From: Streptomyces monomycini
GTDB lineage: Bacteria; Actinomycetota; Actinomycetes; Streptomycetales; Streptomycetaceae
Assembly: GCF_022271435.1 (NCBI RefSeq)
Contig: NZ_JAFIQY010000003.1
Coordinates: forward strand, 186,001-250,000
Direction: 5' to 3'
DNA length: 64,000 nt
Each line of letters begins with the position of its first letter. Positions within the stretch are counted from its first letter, which is position 1. The translations under genes were made by a program, and so were the position numbers. Positions 28,528 through 38,600 of this stretch are shown here, piece by piece. The notes under the pieces were generated by a model, which did not search any database, was not told where the DNA came from, and was given only the letters and a program-made list of their open reading frames with translations.

Positions 28528-28551
28528 CGCAGTCAACCTTGACTGGGTCAA
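28524..28551. promoter_or_regulatory. Tandem MarR-type operators
   Basis: TTGACGCAGTCAA (28524-28536) and TTGACTGGGTCAA (28539-28551) are perfect TTGAC-N3-GTCAA inverted repeats with a 15-bp spacing, ending 19 bp before the MarR-GNAT start codon. The first overlaps the LacI stop codon. Autoregulation is likely. Confidence 0.75.
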
Positions 28552-28570
28552 CGGTAAGACGGGAAGCGCC

Positions 28571-29530
28571 ATGTCAGCCCACGAGGTACAGGAACTCCGC
28601 AGGTTCAACCGCTTCTACACGAATCTCATCGGCGCGCTCGACTACGGCCGCCACCTCTACACCCCGTTCACGCTCACCGAAGCCCGGGTCCTGTACGAGA
28701 TCGCGCACACCCAGCGGGTGGACGCCGCCGACCTGCGCACCGCGCTCTCCCTGGACGCGGGATACCTCAGCAGGCTGCTGAGCAGGTTCGAGGAGAGCGG
28801 ACTGATCACCCGCGGGCCTTCCGACCGGGACGGGCGGCGGCAGCGCATCACGCTCACCGAGGACGGCCGCACGACAGCGAATCTCTTGGAGGAACGTTCG
28901 TGCGACTCCGCGGGGACGCTCCTCAACCGTCTTCACCCTTGGGACCGGGCACGCCTCACGGAGTCGATGGCGACCATACGGGAACTGCTCGGCAGCACGG
29001 CGGGACGCCCGGAACCCGCGCTGCGGCTGCGCGCCCCCGCGCCTGGCGATCTCGGCTGGATGGTGCAGCGCAATGCCGTCCTGTATGCGCGGGAGTACGG
29101 TTTCGATCTTGGTTACGAGGCGTTGGTGGCCCGTATCGTCGCCGAATACGGCGAGCGTCGCGACGCGCGCTGGGACCGCGTCTGGATCGCCGAACTGGAC
29201 GGCGAACGGGTGGGCGCCGTCATGTGCGTACGGGCCGGGATCGACACGGCCGTCGGGCCGGCGGGCGGGACACCGCCTCGTACGGCCCGGCTGCGACTGC
29301 TCCTGGTCGAGCCGGAAGCCCGCGGGCACGGCGTCGGTGGAGCACTTGTATCCGCGTGCGTCGACTTCGCCCGCGAGGCCGGCTTCCGCGAACTGGTCCT
29401 GTGGACGAACTCCGTACTGCGTTCGGCGCGCGTCCTCTACGAGCGCGCGGGCTTCGAGCTGACCGCCGAGAAGCCGCACCACAGTTTCGGGCGGGACCTC
29501 ATCGGACAGGACTGGCGTTTGCCGCTCTGA
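28571..29530 (+). CDS. MarR-GNAT bifunctional regulator/acetyltransferase
   Basis: A 319-residue fusion. Residues 1-140 are a MarR winged helix: FTLTEARVLYEIAHT, LSLDAGYLSRLLSRFEESGLI and RGPSDRDGRRQRITLTEDG. Residues 155-319 are a GNAT domain with RLLLVEPEARGHGVGGALVSACVDFA as the acetyl-CoA loop and WTNSVLRSARVLYERAGFEL. Fusions of this kind are known in actinobacteria; the ligand or acetyl acceptor is unknown. The tandem operators at 28524 point to autoregulation. The next gene begins 20 bp after its stop and may be co-transcribed. Confidence 0.88.
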   Translation: MSAHEVQELRRFNRFYTNLIGALDYGRHLYTPFTLTEARVLYEIAHTQRVDAADLRTALSLDAGYLSRLLSRFEESGLITRGPSDRDGRRQRITLTEDGRTTANLLEERSCDSAGTLLNRLHPWDRARLTESMATIRELLGSTAGRPEPALRLRAPAPGDLGWMVQRNAVLYAREYGFDLGYEALVARIVAEYGERRDARWDRVWIAELDGERVGAVMCVRAGIDTAVGPAGGTPPRTARLRLLLVEPEARGHGVGGALVSACVDFAREAGFRELVLWTNSVLRSARVLYERAGFELTAEKPHHSFGRDLIGQDWRLPL

Positions 29531-29550
29531 TCTGTGTTCACATGGTTCTC

Positions 29551-30369
29551 ATGAGCGATATGCGATATGCGTTCTCGACACTCGGAGTCCCCGGGATGCC
29601 GGTGGGCGAGGTCGTGCGGCTGGCGGCCGGCGCCGGATTCGACGGGGTGGAGCTGCGGGCCCACCCCGAGGAACAGGTGCATCCGCGCATCGGGCTGCGT
29701 GAGCGGACCGCGGTTCGTCAGCAGTTCGCCGACGCCGGAATGGAGATCCTGGCGGTGTCCGGGTACGCGCGGGTGGCCGCGGCCCATGACGAACGCGGCG
29801 AGGAGGAACTGGCGGCGGAGCTGACCGAGCTGGTCGTACTCGCTTCGGACCTGGGAGCGAAGTTCGTGCGGGTGTTCCCTGGCGGGGGTGACCGCCCCGC
29901 CGAGGAAGCCGATGCGGAGGCGGCCCGGCATCTGGCCGCGGTCGCGCCGTTCGCGGCGGAGCGGGACGTGCGCGTTCTTCTGGAGACGCACGACTCGCAT
30001 CCCCGTGGTGCCGACGCGGCGCGGATCGTGGGGCCCGTGGGGCACCGGCACATCGGTGTGCTCTGGGACGTACTTCACCCGTGGCTCCGTGGCGAGGCGT
30101 CGGCCGACACGTTCGCTGCGCTCGCCCCGTATCTCGGGTTCGTGCAGGTCAAGGACGTTGCCTCGGCCGAGGACACCGCTCCCCTGCCGCTCGGCGCGGG
30201 CTCGGTCCCGCTGGCCGACTGCGTCGGCGCACTCGTCCGCGCCCAGTGGGACGGTTGGCTGTGCTGGGAGTACGAGAAGCGGTGGTATCCGCGCGCCGCT
30301 GACCTTCCCGGGCTGTTGAGCGCGGGGCGCGAGCATCTGGTGCGACTGGTGGCGTCGGCTGCGTCTTGA
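29551..30369 (+). CDS. Sugar phosphate isomerase/epimerase (TIM barrel)
   Basis: A 272-residue AP-endonuclease-2/xylose-isomerase-like barrel. MRYAFSTLGVPGMPVGEVV, GFDGVELRAHPEEQVHP, RVLLETHDSHPRGADAA, HIGVLWDVLHPWLRGE, FVQVKDVAS and GWLCWEYEKRW supply the Glu, Asp and His metal ligands. No ribosome binding site precedes the ATG at 29551; an ATG three codons earlier (29542) is equally possible. It lies close behind the MarR-GNAT gene and near the LacI/DUF993 locus, so a role in the same carbohydrate route is possible. Confidence 0.78.
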   Translation: MSDMRYAFSTLGVPGMPVGEVVRLAAGAGFDGVELRAHPEEQVHPRIGLRERTAVRQQFADAGMEILAVSGYARVAAAHDERGEEELAAELTELVVLASDLGAKFVRVFPGGGDRPAEEADAEAARHLAAVAPFAAERDVRVLLETHDSHPRGADAARIVGPVGHRHIGVLWDVLHPWLRGEASADTFAALAPYLGFVQVKDVASAEDTAPLPLGAGSVPLADCVGALVRAQWDGWLCWEYEKRWYPRAADLPGLLSAGREHLVRLVASAAS

Positions 30370-30513
30370 GGTGAGTGGAGTCGGGAGGCTTTGCCGACCG
30401 CGGCTGTTCGTGGCGCCCGGGCATGAGGGGGCCGGTTGGTAGGAGGCGTCACGCTTACATCGCTCACATCGCTTACGCGGATCGCGATGTCGGCGTGTGG
30501 TGGACCGGTCCGG

Positions 30514-30617
30514 AGGTACGGGCGTACGGAGGCACGGGCGTACGGAGCTACGGCCGTACGAGGTTACGGGCATACGGGTGCACGAAGGTACGGGGGTACT
30601 GAGTTACTGAGGTTCGG
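30514..30617. repeat. 13-unit octamer tandem array
   Basis: Thirteen consecutive 8-bp units with consensus NGNTACGG (AGGTACGG, GCGTACGG, AGGCACGG and so on), decaying to TACTG and TTCGG in the last three. The array lies in the gap after the isomerase gene. It is described further as a finding. Confidence 0.85.
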
Positions 30618-31222
30618 AGATCCCGGCCACCGCGCCCGGCATCGGAAACGTTTCTGCGCCCCCCTGTGACCGCCTCAAGAACACATCGCCCCACATCCGT
30701 ACCTTTTCCCGTATTCACGCCGAACCGGGGAACCCACCCGGCCCGCCGACCGTCAAAACGGTGTGCTGTGTGACCCCGCAGTGCGGTGTCGGCCTCGCTG
30801 CTGGCTGCGTTGCTGACCACCCTCTCCGCCGCCTGCGGCCGGCAGCACCCGCCACCGGTGCACCCCCCTCCAAACGCGCCGGTGGCGGATCACCGTCCCG
30901 TCCCCAAGCCGTCCCCGGGCCCCCAGCCGTTCGCACCCGGGTGACCGTACGCACCCGGGCCGCCCACCTGCCGCCGCACCCATCCCCACCGCAAGCCCGG
31001 CATCGCCCGCAGCCGTTGCTTCCGCCGGCCTTTCCCTCCGAGCGCAGTTGCCTCGCACACCACCACATCCGCGCCGACCCTTCGTCGCCGCCGCTTCCCC
31101 CGACTGGCAGAGCCGTCGAGCATTGACCGGCAATGCTTTTCCGGTTACTCGTGACTTCTTGGAAGTTTCCTTCAGACCGCCGGGGCAGCACTCGGCGAGG
31201 AAGCTTTCCGGAAGGAGCGCAG
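30618..31222. other. Gene-free stretch before the GH3 gene
   Basis: No frame resembles a protein. A possible promoter is TTGACC (31123-31128), 17-bp spacer, TACTCG (31146-31151). GGAAGTTTCC (31161-31170) and GGAAGCTTTCC (31199-31209) are similar short inverted repeats before the start codon that may be operators. Confidence 0.4.
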
Positions 31223-33046
31223 ATGCACTCCAGACGTACCGTCCTGACCACCGCCGCGGCCGCCGCCTGTGCCATGGGTACGGGCGGCGGCGCCGTTCAC
31301 GCCGTTTCTTCCGGCCCGCGTGCCGCCGGGGCCGCCGGCGCCCGCTCCCGCGCGGCCCGACTCGTTTCCCGGATGAATCTGGAGGAAAAGGTCGGCCAGT
31401 TGTTCGTCATGCGGGTCTATGGACACTCCGCGACCGATCCGGACCCCGCCGACGCCGAGGCCAACCGCAAGGAGATGGGGGTCTCCAACGCTGCCGAACT
31501 GGTCGCCAAGTACCACCTCGGCGGCATCATCTACTTCGGCTGGGCGCACAACACCCGCGAGCCCCACCAGATCGCCGACCTCTCCAACGGCATTCAGCGG
31601 GCCGGGGCCGCCCAGCGTGTCCCCGTACCGTTGTTGATCTCCACCGACCAGGAGCACGGGATAGTGGCACGGATCGGATCGCCCGCCACGCTCTTCCCCG
31701 GCGCCATGGCGTTGGGCGCCGGCCGGTCCCGCGAGGACGCCCGTACGGCCGGCCGGATCGCGGGCGAGGAGCTGTACGCGATGGGCATCCGCCAGGACTA
31801 CGCGCCGGTCGCCGACGTGAACGTCAATCCCGCGAATCCCGTGATCGGCGTGCGTTCCTTCGGTTCCGAGCCGAAGGCGGTGGCGCGGCTGGTCGCCGCG
31901 CAGGTGCAGGGGTACCAGCGCGCCGGGGTGGCCGCGACGGCGAAGCATTTCCCGGGGCACGGCGACACCGGCACCGACAGCCACGTCGGGCTGCCGTACA
32001 TCCGGCACACCGCCGAGGAGTGGGAGCGGCTGGACGCGCCGCCGTTCCGGGCCGCCATCGAAGCCGGCATCGATTCGATCATGACGGCGCACATCGTCGT
32101 GCCCGCTTTTGACGCGAACGAGGACCCGGCCACGCTGTCCCGGCCGATCCTCACCGGCGTCCTGCGCGAGCGTCTCGGTTTCGACGGTGTGGTGGTGACC
32201 GACTCGCTCGGGATGCAGGGCGTACGGACGAAGTACGGTGACGCCCGGGTGCCGGTGCTCGCGCTCAAGGCGGGTGTCGACCAGTTGCTCAATCCGCCGG
32301 ACATCGCCGTCGCTTTCGCGAGCGTGCTCAAGGCGGTACGGGCGGGCGAGCTGGACGAGCGCGACATCGACGAGAAGCTGATCCGCATTTTCCTGCTCAA
32401 GGAGCGACGCGGGCTGTTCGACGATCCGTACACGACGCACCGCGCGGTGGAACGTTCCGTCGGTACGCGGCGGCATCTCGCCACGGCGGACCGGATCGCG
32501 GACCGCACCACCACACTGCTGGTCAACGACGGCAGACTGTTGCCGTTGTCCCGGCGCTCACAGCGGCGTCTGCTGGTGACCGGTGCTGACGCGGCATCGC
32601 CGTCCGGGACCGGGGGCCCGCCCACCAAGGTGCTCGCAGAAACCTTCAGCCAGCTGGGCTTCACGGCAACCGCCCTCCCCACCGGCACCGCGCCCACCCG
32701 GGAACTGATCGACCGGGCGGTTTCGGCGCTCCATACGCAGGACGCGGCGATCGTGGCGACGTACAACGTCACGGCGTCGTCACCGCAGCGAGCGCTGGTC
32801 GAGGCGCTACTGGGCACCGGCAAGCCGGTCGTTCAGGTGGCCGTGCGTAATCCGTACGACGTCGCGCAGTTGCCGGGCGTACGGGCGGCGCTGGCCACCT
32901 ACTCCTGGACGGACGTGGAACTGCGGGCCGCGGCCCGGGTGATCGCCGGACGGCGGGATCCGGAGGGAAAGTTGCCGGTACCGGTGATGCGTGCTGATGC
33001 TCCGGGGAGCGTTCTTCACCCGGTCGGGTACGGGCTCTCGTACTGA
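31223..33046 (+). CDS. Secreted GH3 beta-N-acetylhexosaminidase-like protein
   Basis: A 607-residue glycoside hydrolase family 3 protein. The N-terminus HSRRTVLTTAAAAACAMG is a Tat-type signal (RR followed by a hydrophobic stretch). The barrel starts at VSRMNLEEKVGQLFVMRVYG; KHFPGHGDTGTDSHVGLP is the NagZ-type His/Asp loop, and GVVVTDSLGMQGV holds the nucleophile aspartate. A second alpha/beta domain follows from about residue 420 to VGYGLSY. It likely releases N-acetylglucosamine from chitin or cell-wall oligosaccharides outside the cell. GGAAGGAG precedes the ATG. Confidence 0.88.
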   Translation: MHSRRTVLTTAAAAACAMGTGGGAVHAVSSGPRAAGAAGARSRAARLVSRMNLEEKVGQLFVMRVYGHSATDPDPADAEANRKEMGVSNAAELVAKYHLGGIIYFGWAHNTREPHQIADLSNGIQRAGAAQRVPVPLLISTDQEHGIVARIGSPATLFPGAMALGAGRSREDARTAGRIAGEELYAMGIRQDYAPVADVNVNPANPVIGVRSFGSEPKAVARLVAAQVQGYQRAGVAATAKHFPGHGDTGTDSHVGLPYIRHTAEEWERLDAPPFRAAIEAGIDSIMTAHIVVPAFDANEDPATLSRPILTGVLRERLGFDGVVVTDSLGMQGVRTKYGDARVPVLALKAGVDQLLNPPDIAVAFASVLKAVRAGELDERDIDEKLIRIFLLKERRGLFDDPYTTHRAVERSVGTRRHLATADRIADRTTTLLVNDGRLLPLSRRSQRRLLVTGADAASPSGTGGPPTKVLAETFSQLGFTATALPTGTAPTRELIDRAVSALHTQDAAIVATYNVTASSPQRALVEALLGTGKPVVQVAVRNPYDVAQLPGVRAALATYSWTDVELRAAARVIAGRRDPEGKLPVPVMRADAPGSVLHPVGYGLSY

Positions 33047-33297
33047 TACTGAGCCGACGACGGACGCTTGTACGGGGCTTCGGCGCTGCCGGGCCCCGTA
33101 CGGCTTCAGCTCTTACACCGGCAGTGCCCTTACGGAACGTGTGCCGCAGGCCCGTACGGTTCGGGTACCGCCGGCCCCGCAGCGCTGGGTACTGCGCGGC
33201 CCGTACCTCGTGCGCAATGCGTCCGTTACGCCTGGCGTGCGCCCGAATGGGCGGGTCACGCTGAGGTGCATGCACCGGGGGGACGCAGGGGGCCGCG

Positions 33298-33963
33298 ATG
33301 CGCCGGGTCAAAGGGCACGGGGTCGGCACAGTGGGCCGTGTGGTGGCGGCTGTGCTGCTCGTGACGTTGTCCGCCTGCCAGCGCGATGGCAGCGGCTCGG
33401 CCGCGAACGGTGACGGGAATGCGGAGGGGAAGGGAAATGGGGGTGGAAACGGCAGTGCGGCGGCCGCGTCTCCGTCTCCGGTAGCAACGTTTCTCGCCCC
33501 GGGTACGTGCAGCAGTCGCGGGCGTACGGTCTTCCACCAAGTGTCCTGCCGCAGTGAGAAGGCCGCGGCCCTGGTGCTCTCCCGGCACGACGGCCCGCAG
33601 GCGCAGGGCCCGCCGTGTCCGGAACGGACGGACTTCGTCCTGCACATCAGCGAACGCCGGCCCGCTTCCGACGAGAACGGCGACGGCGCGGTGCCGCAGG
33701 GTTACGCCTGTATGCGCAATCTGGAGGCGCCGCATCCCGGTGATCCCGGCGGGGGCGGCGGGCCGCGCACCATCGTCGGGGACTGCGTCCGCCCGTCGCG
33801 GCAGGGCGAGGTGAGAGAAACCGCCTGTGTCGGGACGGGGATTCACGCCCCGCAGTTCAAAGTGACTGCGGCGGTCCGCACCCGTGCTGCCTGCCCGGCG
33901 GACACGGATTTGTACGTACAGCTGGGCGGCGGAGCACCGGTCGGGTGCGCCCGCCGCCTGTGA
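33298..33963 (+). CDS. Putative lipoprotein of unknown function
   Basis: A 221-residue protein with a lipoprotein signal: RRVKG, hydrophobic VGRVVAAVLLVTLSAC and a cysteine at residue 27. A Gly/Asn/Ser-rich linker of about 35 residues follows. The mature domain has six or more cysteines (GTCSSRG, HQVSCRSE, GPPCPERTDFVL, GYACMRNLE, GDCVRPSR, ETACVGTG), a pattern seen in small Streptomyces secreted proteins with disulfides. No family is recognised. It ends 114 bp before the convergent S37 peptidase gene. Confidence 0.7.
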   Translation: MRRVKGHGVGTVGRVVAAVLLVTLSACQRDGSGSAANGDGNAEGKGNGGGNGSAAAASPSPVATFLAPGTCSSRGRTVFHQVSCRSEKAAALVLSRHDGPQAQGPPCPERTDFVLHISERRPASDENGDGAVPQGYACMRNLEAPHPGDPGGGGGPRTIVGDCVRPSRQGEVRETACVGTGIHAPQFKVTAAVRTRAACPADTDLYVQLGGGAPVGCARRL

Positions 33964-34077
33964 AGCGTAGGGCCGTGGCGCATCACGCACTTCGCGTCAT
34001 GCGCCCCGTGCACGCCCCCGGCGCACGCGTCACGCGTCTCGCGTCACACGCACCGCCTCACCCTTCGCGCGACGACA

Positions 34078-35499
34078 TCACGGACGCAGCATCTGCGTCT
34101 TCGAGTCGTCCCGCTTGTCCAGCTTCTTGTCGTACGGAGCCAGCGGCGCGGCCGCGGCGCCCTGCGGAGCATCGACGTCCGCCCATTCGAGCAGCGCCTC
34201 GGTCGCCTTCTTGCGGTCGGCCTCCCGCAGCTTCGCGATGTTCGAGCCGTGGTTGCCGCCGGGGACCTTGTAGACGTACGAATCCTCGGAGCCGGAGCCC
34301 AGCCGGAACGGCTCCGAGCTCCACGGGTCCCACTCACCGTTGACGAACATCATGCGCTCGCCGTGGTGGCGCACCCACCGGTCCACGTCGCGCATCGCGT
34401 GCTTGTCGAAGTGCAGGGGGATGTCGCGCGGCACGAAGGTCCGGGAGTTGTTGATGCCCGGGTAGCGCAGCAGGCCCTTGAGGTGGTCGTACTTGTAGCT
34501 CGGCTCACCGAGCTGGGTGCCCGCCTGGTAGTAGTACGGCAGGTTCCGCTCCAGACCCTGGTCGGTGTAGCTGTCGAAGCCGCCGACCTTGTCGATCCAC
34601 TTCCACAGTTCGTCCGTGGAGGCGGTCTTCTTCGGGACCTCGGGGCAGGCGGTGGCAGCCGGCTGGTACTGCCAGAAGCCGAACACCAGGTCGGTGACGA
34701 GGACCTCGTACGCCTTGTCGATGTTGCCGACGAGCTTGAAGGTCTTCTTGTTGTCCTGCGCCCACTTCGCGTAGCGGTTGACGATCTCGCCGCGGCGCAG
34801 CAGCGCCTCGCGCTCCAGGGCCGCGAGGTCCTTGCGGCACTGGGCGGTGCCGACGGTGCGGAAGAACCGGTCGTACGCCGAGTCCTCCTTGTCGTTCACG
34901 TCGTTCGGCGCGACGTAGGCGACGGTGCCGTCCATGTCGTCCGGGAAGAAGCGGCGGTAGTAAGTGGCGGTCATGCCGCCCTTGCTGCCGCCGGTGGATA
35001 TCCAGTTCTGGTCGTAGATCCGGTGCAGCGCCTTGAAGATGCGGTGCTGGTCGTTGGCCGCCTGCCGGATGGTGAGCTTCTTCCAGTCGGCGGGCTGCGG
35101 CCGCGACGGCGTGAAGTACCGGTACTCCATCGACACCTGGTTGCCGTCGATGATCTGCGTCGGCTCGCTGCGCCGTACGTCCGTGTTGAGGTTGTAACCG
35201 GAGGTGAAGAAGACCGTGGGCCGGTCGACGGACTTGTGCAGCAGGGTCAGCCGCTGCTGGAAGGACCCCTTGGAGGGGTGCTGGTGGTCGATCGGCTGGG
35301 TGTAGTTGAGGACGAAGAAGCGGTAGCCGTCGACCGGCTTCTCCTGAACGAGACTCATCCCCGGGATCGCGAGGATCCGGTCCTTGATGTCGGTTGCCTT
35401 CGGCTTCGCGGCGGTGGCCGCGGTCGCCGACGCCGTGCCCGCACTCGCCGTGCCTATGAGCACCGCCAGTGACAGCAGGCATCTGATGGCCTTACGCAT
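34078..35499 (-). CDS. Secreted S37-family tripeptidyl aminopeptidase
   Basis: A 473-residue serine peptidase of the PS-10/S37 family found in Streptomyces mycelium. The signal peptide is MRKAIRCLLSLAVLIGTASA. The alpha/beta-hydrolase core has FVLNYTQPIDHQHP, TVFFTSGYNLNTDVRRSEPT, WISTGGSKGGMTATYYRRF with the nucleophile serine, and FVNGEWDPWSSEPF and VPGGNHGSNIAKL with the Asp and His region. It would remove N-terminal tripeptides from extracellular proteins. The start is set by GGGAGGGT before the ATG; the upstream open frame is repeat-derived. Confidence 0.88.
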   Translation of the reverse strand: MRKAIRCLLSLAVLIGTASAGTASATAATAAKPKATDIKDRILAIPGMSLVQEKPVDGYRFFVLNYTQPIDHQHPSKGSFQQRLTLLHKSVDRPTVFFTSGYNLNTDVRRSEPTQIIDGNQVSMEYRYFTPSRPQPADWKKLTIRQAANDQHRIFKALHRIYDQNWISTGGSKGGMTATYYRRFFPDDMDGTVAYVAPNDVNDKEDSAYDRFFRTVGTAQCRKDLAALEREALLRRGEIVNRYAKWAQDNKKTFKLVGNIDKAYEVLVTDLVFGFWQYQPAATACPEVPKKTASTDELWKWIDKVGGFDSYTDQGLERNLPYYYQAGTQLGEPSYKYDHLKGLLRYPGINNSRTFVPRDIPLHFDKHAMRDVDRWVRHHGERMMFVNGEWDPWSSEPFRLGSGSEDSYVYKVPGGNHGSNIAKLREADRKKATEALLEWADVDAPQGAAAAPLAPYDKKLDKRDDSKTQMLRP

Positions 35500-35608
35500 T
35501 GCACCCTCCCCTTGGGATAGCAAAGGTCGGGGTGAACCTATCGGCGCGGCAACGGTCCCACCAGCCCCTTCTTTTCCGAGAGGAGCGGTGGTAGGGGGTC
35601 GCGCGGCC

Positions 35609-35650
35609 GACCGCCTGCCGCCTGCCGCCGACCGCCTGCCGCCTGCCGTC
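35609..35650. repeat. 21-bp tandem duplication
   Basis: Two successive copies starting GACCGCCTGCCGCCTGCC (35609-35629, 35630-35650), one base different, in the gap between the ABC exporter stop and the S37 gene. Confidence 0.7.
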
Positions 35651-35692
35651 CGGCGCACGGCACCTCGGCGGACAGGGCGTCGCGGCGGGCGT

Positions 35693-38600
35693 TCAGGCCG
35701 CCACCGGCTCCTCCTCGCCCGTGAACGTGCGCCACAGTTCGGCGTAGCGGCCACCTCTGGCCAGAAGTTCGGCGTGGGTGCCGTCCTCGGCGACCCGGCC
35801 GTGGGCGAGGACCACGACCCGGTCGGCGCGGGCCGCGGTGGTCAGGCGGTGCGCCACGACGAGCGTCGTACGCCGTCCCGACAGCCGGTCCGTGGCCTCG
35901 TTGACTGCGGACTCGGTGGCCAGGTCGAGTGCGGCGGTGGCCTCGTCGAGCAACAGGATGTCGGGGTCGACGAGTTCGGCGCGGGCAAGCGCGAGCAGTT
36001 GGCGCTGGCCTGCGGAAAGGTTACGGCCGCGTTCGGCGACCTCGTGGAGGTAGCCGCCGTCCAGCCCGGCGATCATGTCGTGCGCGCCGACCGCCCGGGC
36101 CGCGGCCTCCACCTCGGCGTCGGTGGCGTCCGGCCGTCCGTACGCGATGGCGTCGCGCACCGTACCGGGGAACAGATAGGACTCCTGCGGTACGACGCCG
36201 AGGCGGTGCCGGTAGCCGGTGAGGTCGAGTTCGCGCAGGTCGGTACCGTCGACGCGGACCGTGCCGGCGGTCGGATCGTAGAACCGCGCCACCAGCTTGA
36301 CCAGGGTGGACTTGCCCGCGCCGGTCTCACCGACGAAGGCGACGGTCTGCCCGGCGGGGATGGTCAGGTCGATGCCGGAGAGAGCTGTGACGGTGGAGCC
36401 GTCGGAGGCGGTAGAGACTTTAGAGCCCTCGGGGCTGTCAGAGCTGTTGGAACTGTCGGAGCTGTCGGAGCTGTCGGAGCTGCGTGAGGCTCCCGAGGCT
36501 TCGGTGACGGTTCCAGCCGCGGTTTCGGAGTCGGCACCCCCGTACCGGAAGTGCACGTCCTCGAAGGTGATCTCGCCGGCCAGCTCGCGCACCGCGCGCG
36601 GATTCTCGGCCTGGGGTGTGGTGGTCGGTTCGCGCAGCAGTTCCTGGATGCGGCCGAGCGAGACGGCGGCCTGCTGGTAGCCGTCGAAGACCTGCGAGAG
36701 CTGCTGTACGGGGGCGAAGAACAGGTCGATGTAGAGCAGGTACGCGACCAGCGCGCCCGCCGTGAGGGTGCCGTCGCCGACCCGGCCGGCGCCGACGATC
36801 AGAACGAGCGCCGCGGCGGCGGAGGACAGCAGCTGGACGAACGGGAAGTAGACCGAGATCAGGAACTGGCCGCGGACGCGGGCCGCGCGGTAGGCGTGGC
36901 TGCGTTCCGCGAACCGGTCGGCGCCGCTGCGCTCGCGGCGGAAGGCCTGCACGATCCGCAGTCCGGCGACGCTCTCCTGGAGGTCGCCGTTGACGACGCT
37001 GATGCGTTCGCGGGCGAGTTCGTACGCCTTCACGCTCTGCTTGCGGAAGAAGTACGTACCGATGACGAGCGGCGGGAGGGTGGCGAAGACGACCAGGGCC
37101 AGCTGGACGTCGATGACCAGGAGCGCGACGAGGATGCCGAAGAACGTCAGGACGGAGACGACGGCGGTGACCAGGCCGGTCTGCAGGAACGTGGACAGGG
37201 CGTCCACGTCCGTCGTCATCCGCGTCATGATCTTGCCGGTCAGTTCGCGCTCGTAGTAATCGAGGCCAAGGCGCTGGAGCTGCGCGAAGATTTTGACGCG
37301 CAGCGAGTAGAGGACGCGTTCGCCGGTGCGGCCGGTCATGCGGTTCGAGCCGATCTGGGCCGCCCACTGGACGAGTACGACGAACAGGGCGAGACCGGCG
37401 GCCGTCCAGACGCCCGCCAGTTGCGCGCGCCGTACGCCGTCGTCGATGCCGTGCCGGATGAGGACCGGAAGCAGCAGTCCGGCGACGGCGTCGACGGCGA
37501 CCAGAGCGAGGGCGACGGCCAGCGGGCCGCCGAAACCGCGCAGGAGGCGGCGCAGACCGTAGGACTTCTCGGGGCGGGCGGCCCGCTCCTCGTCGATGTC
37601 GGGGGTGTCGGTCGCGGGCGGGAGGGCGGCGACCCGGGCGAGGAGTTCCGGGTCGGCGGACATGCCGGGCTCAGTGTCAGCTTCCGTCTCGGCGCGCTTC
37701 CACAAGTACGGAGTGATGCCGTTGACGCGGTGGTCGGGGGCCGCTGTGGGCGGAGCGACGGCGCCGGAATCCGCCGTGACCGGGCGTTCCAGCAAGCCGC
37801 TCGCCGCGGATTCACCGCCGAAGCCGGGGCGCCCCGGGCTGGTACCGCCCAGCTTGCCGGAACCTTCCAGCTCGTCAATCCCACCCGGCTCGTCGATCCC
37901 ACCCGTCTCACCGGTACCGACCGGCTCACCGGTACCGCCCAGCTCCTCCGGGTCGGTCAGCAGTCGGCGGTACAGCTCGCAGCGGCTCTCCAGTTCCTCG
38001 CGCGTACCGATGTCGACCAGCCGGCCGCCGTCCAGGACGGCGACGCGGTCGGCGAGGGCGAGGGTGGAGGCGCGGTGGGCGATCAGCAGCGTCGTACGGC
38101 CCGCCATCACTCCGCGCAGGGCCTCGTGTATGTCGTGTTCGACGCGGGCGTCGACGGCGGAGGTCGCGTCGTCCAGGACCAGCAGTCGCGGGTCGGTGAG
38201 GATCGCGCGGGCCAGTGCGACGCGCTGGCGCTGGCCGCCGGAGAGGGTCAGGCCCTGTTCGCCGACCTCGGTGTCGTACCCGTCCGGCAGGGCGGATATG
38301 AAGCCGTCGGCCTGTGCGGCACGCGCGGCGATACGTATCTGCTCGTCGGTCGCGTCCGGAGTTCCGTAGGCGATGTTGTCGCGCAGGGAGTCGGAGAACA
38401 GGAAGCTGTTCTCCGGTACGAGGCCGATGGCCGCGCGCAGCGACGCGAGGCTCAGGTCGCGTACGTCGTGCCCGCCCACCAGGACCCGGCCCGCGGTCGC
38501 GTCGTAGAAGCGGGGCAGCAGCAGCGAGACGGTGGACTTGCCGCTGCCGGACGTACCGACGACGGCGACGGTCTCGCCTGGCTCGATACGCAGCGAGAAA

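Noticed and set aside
30514..30617. CRISPR-like array
   Set aside because: The period is 8 bp with no spacers; it is a simple tandem repeat.
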